From: Candidatus Ruminococcus avistercoris
GTDB taxonomy: Bacteria > Bacillota > Clostridia > Lachnospirales > Lachnospiraceae
DNA: 60,805 nt
Assembly: GCA_019120315.1 (NCBI GenBank)
Contig: DWVJ01000044.1
Location: forward strand, 1-60,805
Reading direction: 5' to 3'
In this document: positions 26,190-35,081 of the stretch, one piece after another
How positions within the stretch are numbered: the stretch's first letter is position 1
Layout: every line of letters begins with the position of its first letter
The notes under the pieces: model-generated
Database searches by the model: none
Told to the model about the DNA's origin: nothing
What the model saw: the letters and a program-made list of their open reading frames with translations, nothing else
Made by a program: the position numbers and the translations under genes

Positions 26190-26924
26190 ATGAACGAGAA
26201 AACTGTTTTGATTACCGGGGCTTCCCGAGGCATCGGTAAAGCCTGCGCGCGGATCTTCGCCCGCAGCGGCTTCCGTCTGGTTTTAACCTGCCATAAAAAC
26301 CGGCTGCAGCTGGAACAGCTGAAAACAGAACTGGAAAAAGAATACGGCGCGCCCTGCCTGATTTCTGCCGGAGACGCCGGAGAGGAAGACTATGTAGATG
26401 CTCTGTTTTGTGAACTGGAACACTTCAGCGACACGCTGGACGTTTTGATCAACAATGCCGGCATCGCCCACATGGGCCTTCTCCAGGACATGACACTGGA
26501 TGAATGGGAGCAAGTCATCCGAACCAACCTGACCTCCCAGTTCCTCTGCTGCCGCAGAGCAATCCCTCTGATGCTGAAACGTCACAGCGGCTCCATCGTC
26601 AATGTCTCCTCCGTCTGGGGCAGCCACGGGGCGGCTTGCGAAGCGGCCTACTCCGCCTCCAAAGGCGGCAGCAGCGCCTTTTCCAGAGCTCTCGCCCGGG
26701 AACTGGCTCCCAGCGGCATACGGGTCAACGCCGTGGAGTTCGGCGTCATCGACACAGATATGAACGGCATGCTGGACGCATCGGAAAAACAGCTTCTCTG
26801 CGATGAGATCGCCCTGGGCCGCATGGCGTCGCCGGAGGAAGCAGCCAAGTTTCTCTACGACATCGCCGTCAACCATCCCTATCTGACCGCCCAGGTGCTG
26901 ACCTTTGACGGGGGATGGATGTGA
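26190..26924 (+). CDS. SDR family oxidoreductase (3-oxoacyl-ACP reductase / YmfI-like)
   Basis: 244-residue classical short-chain dehydrogenase. NAD(P) loop TGASRGIGKA (10-19), NNAGIAHMG, catalytic Ser in VNVSSVWGSHG, Tyr and Lys in YSASKGG, and the C-terminal LTFDGGW common in FabG-like enzymes. Closest by eye to FabG and to the clostridial/Bacillus YmfI reductase that finishes the 5-aminopentanol modification of EF-P; either is possible and the neighbours give no help. It has its own GAGGTG ribosome-binding site and ends at a hairpin. Divergent from the EamA gene. Confidence 0.8.
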   Translation: MNEKTVLITGASRGIGKACARIFARSGFRLVLTCHKNRLQLEQLKTELEKEYGAPCLISAGDAGEEDYVDALFCELEHFSDTLDVLINNAGIAHMGLLQDMTLDEWEQVIRTNLTSQFLCCRRAIPLMLKRHSGSIVNVSSVWGSHGAACEAAYSASKGGSSAFSRALARELAPSGIRVNAVEFGVIDTDMNGMLDASEKQLLCDEIALGRMASPEEAAKFLYDIAVNHPYLTAQVLTFDGGWM

Positions 26925-26951
26925 ATCTCTCTGCAGTTTTTCCACATGAAA

Positions 26952-26976
26952 CAGGAAGCGACAACGCCGCTTCCTG
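26952..26976. terminator. Hairpin between SDR gene and sugar-locus operon end
   Basis: CAGGAAGCG (26952-26960) and CGCTTCCTG (26968-26976) form a perfect 9-bp stem with a 7-base loop. T-rich sequence follows on the plus strand (AAATTATTTTT) and only a short TTTC on the minus side, so it likely ends the SDR transcript and perhaps the operon from the right. Confidence 0.55.
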
Positions 26977-27031
26977 AATAAATTATTTTTCCCTTTTATG
27001 ATAATTTATCTGATCATGGAAAATGTTAAAA

Positions 27032-28066
27032 TCATAATCCTTGCGGAAATACAATGACCCGGCAGGCTTCCTTCTTTTTCATCAAATCCATACCCAGATG
27101 TATTTCTTCAAGGGAAATGCGATGGGTAATAATCTTTTCCAGCTGAAGATCCGGGTTCCTTATCATCTCCACTGCTGCCGGAAAATCTTTTCCCAAAACT
27201 CCCTTTAAACTTATTTCATCCAATGTAAATACAGAAGGAGGAATTGTCGCTTTTGCATTTTGATCCAAACCGAAGAGAAGAATTCTTCCCTGGGGATTGA
27301 CCAGGTTTACCGCTTCTTCCAGAATTTTCCCTCTGCCCACCGCATCGATGATCAGATCCGCTTTATATGGCCAGCATTGCTTCATCACTTCTTCCACGGA
27401 CTCTTTTTCCATATCCACAACGATATCCGCTCCGCAGGCATACGCTTCCCGGACACGTTTCTCTCCTTTGGCAGAAACGATCAGATTTCGGATTCCGTAT
27501 ACTTTCAATACCCGGATAAAGGAAAGACCTATGGGGCCCGCGCCGTATAAAAGCACATAATCCACGGGAGTCGGCCGGGCTTCTTTCACCGCATTCATAA
27601 TGCAGGCAATTGGTTCTGTCTGAGCGACAATTTCTGCCGGAACAGAAGCATCCACGTGATAAAGCTGACCTTCATCCACCAGCGCATACTCGGCAAAACC
27701 GCCGTCTGCCAGTTGGCCATAATGACTGGAATTGGAGCATAGATCGCCTTTGTTATGTGTACACTCATAACACTTTCCACACCGCACTCTGGGATTTACC
27801 GCTACCATCTCTCCCAGGACAAATTCTTTTACTTTTTCTCCCATTTCCACAATGGTTCCGCAAAATTCATGGCCGTAGATAATACCGGGCTTCATATACT
27901 GACCGGGCGGAACAGCCAGACCATGTAAATCGCTTCCGCAGATGCTGGCGGCTTCTACCTTTATAACCAGTTGATGCGGATTTTTTATGACAGGATAAGG
28001 CACGTCCTTCACTGTCAGAACGCCTTCTCCTTCAAAAACCGCGGCGCGCATCGTTTTCTTCATCAT
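27032..28066 (-). CDS. Zinc-dependent medium-chain alcohol/polyol dehydrogenase (copy 2)
   Basis: 344 residues, last gene of the nine-gene sugar operon. Catalytic zinc ligands C43, H66 and E67 (GHEF) are present, as are the four structural zinc Cys C96, C99, C102 and C110. The NAD-binding loop is LYGAGPIGLSF. Related to sorbitol, threonine and inositol-type dehydrogenases; substrate unknown. It resembles the other zinc dehydrogenase of this operon throughout, including SICGSDLHGLAVPPGQY versus GICGSDLHVLSVPPGQY, so the two arose by duplication. It is separated from the neighbouring Gfo/Idh/MocA gene by 55 bases. Confidence 0.88.
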   Translation of the reverse strand: MMKKTMRAAVFEGEGVLTVKDVPYPVIKNPHQLVIKVEAASICGSDLHGLAVPPGQYMKPGIIYGHEFCGTIVEMGEKVKEFVLGEMVAVNPRVRCGKCYECTHNKGDLCSNSSHYGQLADGGFAEYALVDEGQLYHVDASVPAEIVAQTEPIACIMNAVKEARPTPVDYVLLYGAGPIGLSFIRVLKVYGIRNLIVSAKGEKRVREAYACGADIVVDMEKESVEEVMKQCWPYKADLIIDAVGRGKILEEAVNLVNPQGRILLFGLDQNAKATIPPSVFTLDEISLKGVLGKDFPAAVEMIRNPDLQLEKIITHRISLEEIHLGMDLMKKKEACRVIVFPQGL

Positions 28067-28121
28067 ACGTCTCCTCTTTTAGAATCGCAATGTCCTTTTT
28101 CCCATTATACAGGTTTTTCCT

Positions 28122-29264
28122 TTAAACATCCACCCAGATATTCCCCTTTGCATTGCTCTCGATGCAGGCGTCGATAAACCGCAATCCGTGAACTCCGTCT
28201 TCCACCGTGGGATAATCATATTCGCCGCAATCCACGCCATACTTTTCTTTCAGCAGTTCCGCGCAAAAACCCCGGTAAATATTTCCGAAAGCTTCAAAGA
28301 AGCCTTCCGGGTGACCGGAGGGCAGGCGGGACAGCCCACGGCATTCCTGGGTATCATAATCTCTTGTCGGCGTGTAAATCCTGGGCGGCTCGTTGATTCT
28401 TGTAACCCGAAGAACCGCCGGTTCTTTATGCTGCCACTCTATCGCTCCCTTATCACCGAAAATACGAATCAAAAGATCCGTTTCATGGCCAATAGCCACC
28501 TGGGATGTCCAGATCATACCAGAAATACCGTGATCAAACTTCACCAATATCTGTACGTTATTTTCCAGTGGAAGCTCCTGATCCTTCGGCAGTTTTTCGA
28601 AATTCGCCAGCACTTTTTCAACAGAAAGACCGGTCATCTTTTTAATCAGGCATTCCACATGAGTGCCGATATCCGCACAGCATCCGGAGGGGCCGCTTCT
28701 TTCCGGATCCATACGCCAGGTGGCCTGATCCGATCGATCACTGACCATCTGAACAAGGAGCCATTCCTGAGGATATTCCGCCACCACCGTCAGTATATTG
28801 CCAATCTCCCCTGCTTCAATCATCTGTCTTGCCTGCTTTACCATCGCATATCCTGTATATGTGTAGGTCATGCCAAAAAGAAGATTCTTTTCCCTGGCAA
28901 GAGCTGCCAGCTTTTCTCCTTCATCTGCATGCAAAGCCAGAGGTTTGTCACACATTACATGGATGCCGTGTTCGAGAAAACATTTCGCGATGGGGTAATG
29001 GGTATCATTGGGAGTAGCGATACTGACAAAATCAATGCCGTCCTCCCTTGCGCTTTCTTTCTCCGCCATTTCCTGATAACTGGAATACACCCGATCAAAA
29101 TCGGATATTCCCCATTTTTCTGCCGTTTCCCGATTTTTTCCCATGTTTCTTGAAAAACATCCGGATACCAGCTGCGCCAGATCATCCATCACCGCTCCGT
29201 GCCTGTGAACATCACCAATGAATGCGCCGTTGCCTCCGCCTATCATACCAAACTTTAATCTCAT
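28122..29264 (-). CDS. Gfo/Idh/MocA family oxidoreductase (paralog B)
   Basis: 380 residues. Rossmann loop GMIGGGNGAFIGDVHR (5-20), active-site variant CDKP at the place of the usual EKP, then YTYTGYAMVKQAR and the C-terminal domain with SRLPSGHPEGFFEAFGNIYRG. The family oxidises or reduces sugars and cyclitols with NAD(P). More than half of the first 120 residues match the next gene (paralog A) by eye, so the two are tandem copies. The DKP in place of EKP is a difference between them. It lies between paralog A and a zinc dehydrogenase in the operon. Confidence 0.88.
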   Translation of the reverse strand: MRLKFGMIGGGNGAFIGDVHRHGAVMDDLAQLVSGCFSRNMGKNRETAEKWGISDFDRVYSSYQEMAEKESAREDGIDFVSIATPNDTHYPIAKCFLEHGIHVMCDKPLALHADEGEKLAALAREKNLLFGMTYTYTGYAMVKQARQMIEAGEIGNILTVVAEYPQEWLLVQMVSDRSDQATWRMDPERSGPSGCCADIGTHVECLIKKMTGLSVEKVLANFEKLPKDQELPLENNVQILVKFDHGISGMIWTSQVAIGHETDLLIRIFGDKGAIEWQHKEPAVLRVTRINEPPRIYTPTRDYDTQECRGLSRLPSGHPEGFFEAFGNIYRGFCAELLKEKYGVDCGEYDYPTVEDGVHGLRFIDACIESNAKGNIWVDV

Positions 29265-29284
29265 ATCTCATTATCCTTTCTTCA

Positions 29285-30454
29285 TTACAAAAAACATTTT
29301 GCCGCATCATCAAGAGCAACCCATACGTTTCCCTTTCTCTGACTGTCTACCGCCGCCTGCACATACTTTACGCCTGCCAGCCCGTCAAACGCATGTGGAA
29401 AATAATAATAACATTCTTCTTTCAGGCATCCGTTCATCCGGTCCAGAAGCTTTTCACAAAAAGAATGATACATATTCGCGTACGCCTCATAAAATCCTTC
29501 CGGATGGCCTGCCGGCAGACGGGAAGCCCGTTTACTGAAATCACTCATATAACTCCTGTTGGCCGAAAAAATCTGCACCGGCTGGTCGAGATAGGACACA
29601 TATAAATGGGTCATATCGTCATGAGACCACTCGATAGATCCCTTTTCCCCGTATATTTTCAGGTACATACTGCAGTCATGGCCAATGGCCACATTAGATG
29701 TCCACGCCATCCCATGGGCGCCATTGTCAAACGCCATAAGAATACGGGAAATCGTTTCCAGTTTTGCATCCTCCGGATAGTATCCAAAGTCGGCCAGCAC
29801 TTTTTCGATCCGAAGCCCTGTGGCGGCACAGATCAGATAATACAAATGTACCCCCATAGCTCCCGTTACATTGGAAGCGCCCGAATATTTCGGATCTCCA
29901 ATCCATTTAGTAAAATCATCCTCATCATTTTGAAGTCCCAGAATCATCCAGTCCTGAGGATACTCCGCCACTACATCCAGGATTTTTCCGATTTTTCCTT
30001 CTTCAATCAAACTTCTGCATTCCCGAATGGCCGGGTAATGAGCATAAGTATACGGAACACAAATCTCTAGGTTTTTCTCTTTTGCCAGCGCTGCAAGCTC
30101 TTCCGCTTCGGACACCTGCAAGGTCATCGGTTTTTCGCATACCACATGAATCCCATGCTCAAGAAAACATCTGGCGATGGGATAGTGGGTATGATTTGGA
30201 GTGACGATACTGACAAAATCGATGCCGTCGGGCCGCTTTGACTCCTTCTTTGCCATCTCCTGATAACTATCATAAATACGGTCTTCCGCTACTCCCCAGA
30301 ACATTCCGTCCTTTTTATTCTGCCGGGAATTCCTTGTAAAACTGCCGGCTGTCAGAACCGCAAGATTATCCATAGCGGCTCCCCGCCTGTGACTATTCCC
30401 GATATTGCCGCCGTTTCCGCCTCCGACCATTCCCATTTTAAGTTTATCACGCAT
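29285..30454 (-). CDS. Gfo/Idh/MocA family oxidoreductase (paralog A)
   Basis: 389 residues. GMVGGGNGGNIGNSHRRGA in the Rossmann loop, canonical CEKP, VPYTYAHYP, EYPQDWMILGL and ASRLPAGHPEGFYEAYANMYH in the C-terminal domain. The GGGNG loop and the LPAGHPEG motif mark a subgroup of about 385 residues often seen with sugar ABC transporters and TIM-barrel isomerases in rhizobia; several are 3-dehydrogenases of glycosides or act on trehalose-like or inositol-like compounds. No such isomerase is here. The gene is 20 bases after the upstream zinc dehydrogenase gene and 20 bases before paralog B. Confidence 0.88.
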   Translation of the reverse strand: MRDKLKMGMVGGGNGGNIGNSHRRGAAMDNLAVLTAGSFTRNSRQNKKDGMFWGVAEDRIYDSYQEMAKKESKRPDGIDFVSIVTPNHTHYPIARCFLEHGIHVVCEKPMTLQVSEAEELAALAKEKNLEICVPYTYAHYPAIRECRSLIEEGKIGKILDVVAEYPQDWMILGLQNDEDDFTKWIGDPKYSGASNVTGAMGVHLYYLICAATGLRIEKVLADFGYYPEDAKLETISRILMAFDNGAHGMAWTSNVAIGHDCSMYLKIYGEKGSIEWSHDDMTHLYVSYLDQPVQIFSANRSYMSDFSKRASRLPAGHPEGFYEAYANMYHSFCEKLLDRMNGCLKEECYYYFPHAFDGLAGVKYVQAAVDSQRKGNVWVALDDAAKCFL

Positions 30455-30474
30455 GTCCTGTTCCTCTTCTCCCG

Positions 30475-31503
30475 TTATGGTTCCACCATGACTTTAATGG
30501 CTTCCCCATTTCTCATCCACTCTATCCCCTTATTTACATCTTTCAGTTTCACCACATGGGTGATCAGCTCTTCAAATTTCAAGGAAGAATCTTTCAGCAA
30601 ATCAATAGCCGGAAGATAGCTGTTTTTTGAACTGAGCGCGGCAGTTATGGTCAGCTCCTTACTGTTGATCACTCCTGGCCGTATCGTAGATTTTTGACTC
30701 ATATTCTGTCCGAAAATCAGAATTGTGGAACCGCAGTTTACCAAATCAACGCTCTGCTCCAGAACACTTCCCGCCCCCACGGCATCGATGGCCACATCCG
30801 CAAAGCCTCCCCATTTCTCCTGCATAACGGAAGCAATATCATCTGCGGCAGGGTCAACAACAATATCTGCCCCCGCTCTTTTTGCGTCTTCCCTTCTGGA
30901 CTCTACAAGTTCCGCGACCATGATATCTTTCACCCCATACCGTTTCAGTGCTTTTACAAAAAGGAGGCCGATAGTTCCCGCTCCATACAACAGCACCTTT
31001 TGTGCCGGCTGAGGATTGATTTTCTGCATTCCGTTCATCACACAGGCAAGGGGTTCGGCAAGGGCCGCCAAATGATCCGGCATATCTTTCGGAACTAAAT
31101 ATAACTGTTTTTCCGGCATCAGACAGTATTCCGCCCAGCCGCCGTCTCTTACCTGTCCTGTATTGACTGCGTTTCTGCATAAATTAAAATTTCCCCTGCG
31201 GCATTCCGGGCAAAGGCCGCATCGAATATTCGGTTCTGCCACCACTTTATCGCCGATTTTCAGAGTCTTTACCTCTGCTCCCGCCGCTTCCACAGTTCCT
31301 ACAAATTCATGCCCCAAAACCGTATCCGGTTTTGCATACTGCCCCGGAGGAACACTTAAGACATGGAGATCGCTTCCGCAGATACCGCAGGCATGTACTT
31401 TTACCAGTACCTCATCCGGTCTTGTGATTGACGGTACCTGTTTTTCTTTTACCTGCACAATACCGTTTCCACAGAAAACAGCTGCCTGCATTATTTTTTT
31501 CAT
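30475..31503 (-). CDS. Zinc-dependent medium-chain alcohol/polyol dehydrogenase (copy 1)
   Basis: 342 residues. Catalytic zinc ligands C42, H65 and E66 (GHEF), structural zinc C95, C98, C101 and C109, NAD loop LYGAGTIGLLF. Probably oxidises a sugar alcohol, cyclitol or an unphosphorylated sugar in the cytoplasm. Strong GGAGG site seven bases upstream of the ATG. Paired with Gfo/Idh/MocA genes on both sides. It is the paralog of the last gene of the operon. Confidence 0.88.
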   Translation of the reverse strand: MKKIMQAAVFCGNGIVQVKEKQVPSITRPDEVLVKVHACGICGSDLHVLSVPPGQYAKPDTVLGHEFVGTVEAAGAEVKTLKIGDKVVAEPNIRCGLCPECRRGNFNLCRNAVNTGQVRDGGWAEYCLMPEKQLYLVPKDMPDHLAALAEPLACVMNGMQKINPQPAQKVLLYGAGTIGLLFVKALKRYGVKDIMVAELVESRREDAKRAGADIVVDPAADDIASVMQEKWGGFADVAIDAVGAGSVLEQSVDLVNCGSTILIFGQNMSQKSTIRPGVINSKELTITAALSSKNSYLPAIDLLKDSSLKFEELITHVVKLKDVNKGIEWMRNGEAIKVMVEP

Positions 31504-31560
31504 AGGACTCCTCCAATTTTTTATTTCGTTAGCTCGGTTTTTGTTTAAGGAAAGCGTTTT

Positions 31561-32571
31561 TCATCTGTAAAACTCTGGTTTATCCATCATCTCCACCTTT
31601 ACCACCTGGCCGCCCGCCAGACGTGATCTTGTACACGCTTCCGCCGCCGCTGCTGCCGCATAACCATCCCAGGCACTTGGTCCCGTCAGAGAATCTTTTT
31701 CTACACATTTGATCCAGTCCCGCATTTCCGTGACATAGGCATCGGCAAACCGATTCACCCAGACAGGATCAATCTTATAAAGACGGGCGCCGTTTTCACG
31801 AATTACCGCATTAGCAGGATCCGGAAGAGAGGCGCAGCCTTCCTCGCCCACCACTTCGCAGTGAATATCGTAACCGTAAATACAATTCATATAGATTTCC
31901 AGATCCACATGAATCCCGCCTTTGGTCCGCAATATCACCATCTGCGGGTCTATCAGATCCTCATCCGCGTTGCGGGTGCTTCTGGGACAGATCAGCTGAG
32001 CCATTTCATATTCATCCCCGGTCAGCCATCTGGTGATATCAAATTCATGCACCAGGGCGCCGTTTGCCGACATATCCGTCGTATGCTTTTCCCCCGTAGG
32101 GTGCGCATTTCTATGCTGCTCATGGAGAAGCAGGGGCCTTCCGATTCGGCCGCTGTCGATAGCCTCTTTCACCTGTACGTAGCCGCTGTCATATCGTCTC
32201 ATAAATCCAACCGTCAGATATCGTTTCCCCGCCGCTATTTCAGCTTCCATGATATTGACACAGGCTTTTGTGGTATCAGCAAGGGGTTTTTCACAGAAAA
32301 CATGCTTTCCAGCTTTAATACTTGCTGTTACAAATTCTTCATGGGTACGATCCCAGGTGGTCACAATGACGGCGTCTGTCAAGGAAGACTTGATCAACTC
32401 ATGGGGATCGTCAAAACTTTTCACCGATGGATATTGATCCGTAATCTTCGCTCTGTTTTCTGCGCTGATATCGCTGACAGCCACAATTTCCGCCCCGGGA
32501 ATCTGATTCATAATAATATCCGTATGCATCCGTCCGATGCCGCCCGCTCCAATTAATCCAAGTTTGATCAT
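31561..32571 (-). CDS. Inositol 2-dehydrogenase-like protein (IolG type, Gfo/Idh/MocA)
   Basis: 336 residues. GLIGAGGIGRMH loop, FCEKPLADT, VGFMRRYDSGY, HEFDITRWLTGDE and IYGYDIHCEVVGEEGCASL closely follow the IolG/IolX pattern, in which His-Asp-Lys residues act on inositol ring hydroxyls. IolG oxidises myo-inositol to scyllo-inosose with NAD. It is the first enzyme gene after the transporter genes, 32 bases after the ATPase gene. Inositol as substrate is supported by this gene only; the rest of the iol pathway (iolB, C, D, E) is not in the window, so other cyclitols or sugars remain possible. Confidence 0.82.
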   Translation of the reverse strand: MIKLGLIGAGGIGRMHTDIIMNQIPGAEIVAVSDISAENRAKITDQYPSVKSFDDPHELIKSSLTDAVIVTTWDRTHEEFVTASIKAGKHVFCEKPLADTTKACVNIMEAEIAAGKRYLTVGFMRRYDSGYVQVKEAIDSGRIGRPLLLHEQHRNAHPTGEKHTTDMSANGALVHEFDITRWLTGDEYEMAQLICPRSTRNADEDLIDPQMVILRTKGGIHVDLEIYMNCIYGYDIHCEVVGEEGCASLPDPANAVIRENGARLYKIDPVWVNRFADAYVTEMRDWIKCVEKDSLTGPSAWDGYAAAAAAEACTRSRLAGGQVVKVEMMDKPEFYR

Positions 32572-32603
32572 TCTTTCTACCTTCTTTCTTCTTTAGTTTT
32601 ATT

Positions 32604-34115
32604 CTACAGAGTATTCGCCAGAATTCTTTCCTGGGTCATCTCTTCATTTTTGTCAATTTCCAGGGAAATAGAACCTCTTCGCATGACATAGATTCTGTCA
32701 CTCATCCCAATCAATTCCGGAAGTTCTGAAGAAATCATGATAATAGCCACACCCTGTTTGGCGATATTATCCATAATTTCATAAATCTCAGCTTTTGCAT
32801 TGATATCGATACCCCTTGTAGGTTCATCAAGAATCAGCAAATCTGGTTTGCTCTCCAGCCATTTCGCAAACAAAACCTTCTGTTGGTTGCCGCCTGAAAG
32901 CGTGCTGACAAGCTGATCCATAGACCTGCAGATCACATTCAGTTCTTTGATCTTTGTTTCCGCTTCTTTTCGCTCCAGCCGGTTGTTTAAAATATGATGT
33001 TTGAACGACTTTTTAATAGAAGCCATCGTAATATTTTCTTTGATGTTCTTTGCAACGATCAGACCGTCAATTTTTCTGTCCTCGGACAGATAAGCAATTC
33101 CTCTGGCGATGGATTTTTCTGCAGATGGTTTTCTGTACTCTTCCCCCTTGTAAATAATGGTTCCTCCAAAATAATTTCTCACTCCAAAGATTCCTCTGGC
33201 AAATTCCGATCTGCCTGAGCCAACCAGTCCGCCAAGCCCCACAATCTCTCCTTTTTTTACGTGCATGCTGATCGGTTTCGTATCCGGTCCGATTTTAAAG
33301 TTCTCTACTTTAAGAATATCTTCATCCTGGACTTTATGGGTGCAGTTAAACAAATTGGTAATCGTACGTCCAACCATCTGTTTTACAATATAGTCCTGAT
33401 TATAATCTTCCATGGACATGGTTTCTATGGATTGACCGTCCCGGAGAATGGTCAGTCTGTCTCCCACAACCTGCAATTCATCCATACGGTGAGAAATATA
33501 GATAATACTGACTCCTCTGGACTTTAGATCCTGGATCAGTTCAAACAGATGATCGATCTCTCCCGCCGTCAGAGAAGCTGTCGGTTCATCCATGATCAAA
33601 ATTCTGGAATCATAGGAAAGGGCTTTCACAATCTCCACCACCTGTTGTCTGGCCGTAGACAGATTATGCATGATTGTTTTCGGGTCAATATCATGAAATC
33701 CAAACTTATCCAGATACTCCCGACTCTTTTTATAAATGGTTTTATGATCTACAAATCCGTTTTTTCTTGGCTCCCTTCCCAGAAAAATGTTATGGGCGAT
33801 ATCCAGATTAAGGCATAAATTTAACTCCTGATGAACAAATGCCACTCCCTTTTCTCGGGCCTCTTTTGGTCCTTTCACAAAGTAAGGCTGTCCGTCAAGA
33901 AGCATTTCTCCTTCATCCGCAGGAATATTGCCGCCAAGAATCTTCATCAAAGTAGATTTTCCGGCTCCATTTTCCCCCACAAGCACATGTACTTCGCCCT
34001 CTTCCAGGTCAAAATTAACGCCGTTTAAAATTTTAACCGTGGTGCCATTAATTTTTTTGCCATATTCATCAAAGATATACTTTGTGATATTCTTCATTTC
34101 CAAAATTTTCGCCAT
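32604..34115 (-). CDS. Sugar ABC transporter ATP-binding protein (RbsA/MglA type)
   Basis: 503 residues with two ABC domains. First: Walker A GENGAGKST, Walker B ILIMDEPTAS. Second: degenerate Walker A GLVGSGRSE, signature LSGGNQQKVLFAKWL, Walker B LLILDEPTRGID. This asymmetry is standard for the ribose/galactose/inositol class, where only one site hydrolyses ATP. It works with the two permeases and the binding protein encoded upstream in the same operon. 13 bases separate it from the upstream permease gene. Confidence 0.93.
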   Translation of the reverse strand: MAKILEMKNITKYIFDEYGKKINGTTVKILNGVNFDLEEGEVHVLVGENGAGKSTLMKILGGNIPADEGEMLLDGQPYFVKGPKEAREKGVAFVHQELNLCLNLDIAHNIFLGREPRKNGFVDHKTIYKKSREYLDKFGFHDIDPKTIMHNLSTARQQVVEIVKALSYDSRILIMDEPTASLTAGEIDHLFELIQDLKSRGVSIIYISHRMDELQVVGDRLTILRDGQSIETMSMEDYNQDYIVKQMVGRTITNLFNCTHKVQDEDILKVENFKIGPDTKPISMHVKKGEIVGLGGLVGSGRSEFARGIFGVRNYFGGTIIYKGEEYRKPSAEKSIARGIAYLSEDRKIDGLIVAKNIKENITMASIKKSFKHHILNNRLERKEAETKIKELNVICRSMDQLVSTLSGGNQQKVLFAKWLESKPDLLILDEPTRGIDINAKAEIYEIMDNIAKQGVAIIMISSELPELIGMSDRIYVMRRGSISLEIDKNEEMTQERILANTL

Positions 34116-34128
34116 AGCAAAGCCCCCC

Positions 34129-35067
34129 TTATTGCAGCAATCTGTTTTTCACATTCTCAAAGATGATAGCAATCAAAATCACAATACTCTGCACGGCTGT
34201 ATACATATAGAAATTCACGCCCAAAATCCCCAGAATATTCTGAATCATATAAATTGTAAATACACCCAAGAGAGATCCCCATGCCGTACCAATTCCTCCA
34301 AAAAGACTGGCTCCTCCAAGAACTGCAGCTGTGATGGCTGTAAAGGTAAAATCTGTTCCGCCCATGGTGACCACACAGTTATTTACCCGGCTGGCCATCA
34401 AAACAGCGCCTAAAGCGGTCGTAATCCCGCAGATGACATATACCATAATCGTTGTAAAGGATGCGTTAATACCGGACAGAGAACTGGCCTCTTTATTTAA
34501 GCCCACAGAAGTCAGGGCACGTCCAAAGGTAGATTTATGGAGAATAAACCAGGCAATCACCGCAATCAGAAGCATAATCCATACCACTGAATTCAACCCT
34601 AAAATATTTGTCCTGGCTACAGCCAGCATAGCATCCGGAAGAGGGGTGATGGCAGAGCCGCTGCTGACGATCTGGGCAATTCCATATATGATATACCCGG
34701 TACCCAGCGTTACAATAAACGCGGGAATTTTCAATACCTGTACCAGAATACCGTTTACCATGCCGAAAAAAGCTCCTACAGCCAGAGTCAGCAAGATACC
34801 TGCAATAACGGGAAGCCCCAGGGTAACAGTAGACCATCCGAAGACATAGGTACAGAACCCCAACAGATACCCCACAGAAAGATCAATACCGCCAGTCATC
34901 AGCACAAAAGTCATGCCCAGACAGCAGATCGCCGCAATGGCAGCCTGGGAAATAATTCCGGTAACATTACTGATACTTAAGAAGGCTCCCGGCCTGGCAA
35001 TCACGCCCACTACAAACACACACGCAAATATGATGACGTTGCCGTACTTTTTTGCAAAATTTTTCAT
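34129..35067 (-). CDS. Sugar ABC transporter permease (RbsC type), second of pair
   Basis: 312 residues, eight to ten membrane segments, BPD_transp_2 family. MTGGIDLSVGYLLGF and GGASLFGGIGTAWGSLLG are the RbsC motifs. Two different permease genes stand in tandem, so the channel may be a heterodimer rather than the homodimer usual for RbsC. 14 bases follow the neighbouring permease gene. Confidence 0.92.
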   Translation of the reverse strand: MKNFAKKYGNVIIFACVFVVGVIARPGAFLSISNVTGIISQAAIAAICCLGMTFVLMTGGIDLSVGYLLGFCTYVFGWSTVTLGLPVIAGILLTLAVGAFFGMVNGILVQVLKIPAFIVTLGTGYIIYGIAQIVSSGSAITPLPDAMLAVARTNILGLNSVVWIMLLIAVIAWFILHKSTFGRALTSVGLNKEASSLSGINASFTTIMVYVICGITTALGAVLMASRVNNCVVTMGGTDFTFTAITAAVLGGASLFGGIGTAWGSLLGVFTIYMIQNILGILGVNFYMYTAVQSIVILIAIIFENVKNRLLQ

Positions 35068-35081
35068 TTGTCATCCACCCC

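Noticed and set aside
27032-32571. Assignment as a complete myo-inositol pathway
   Set aside because: Only one gene is IolG-like; iolB, iolC, iolD and iolE are absent, so the substrate stays open.
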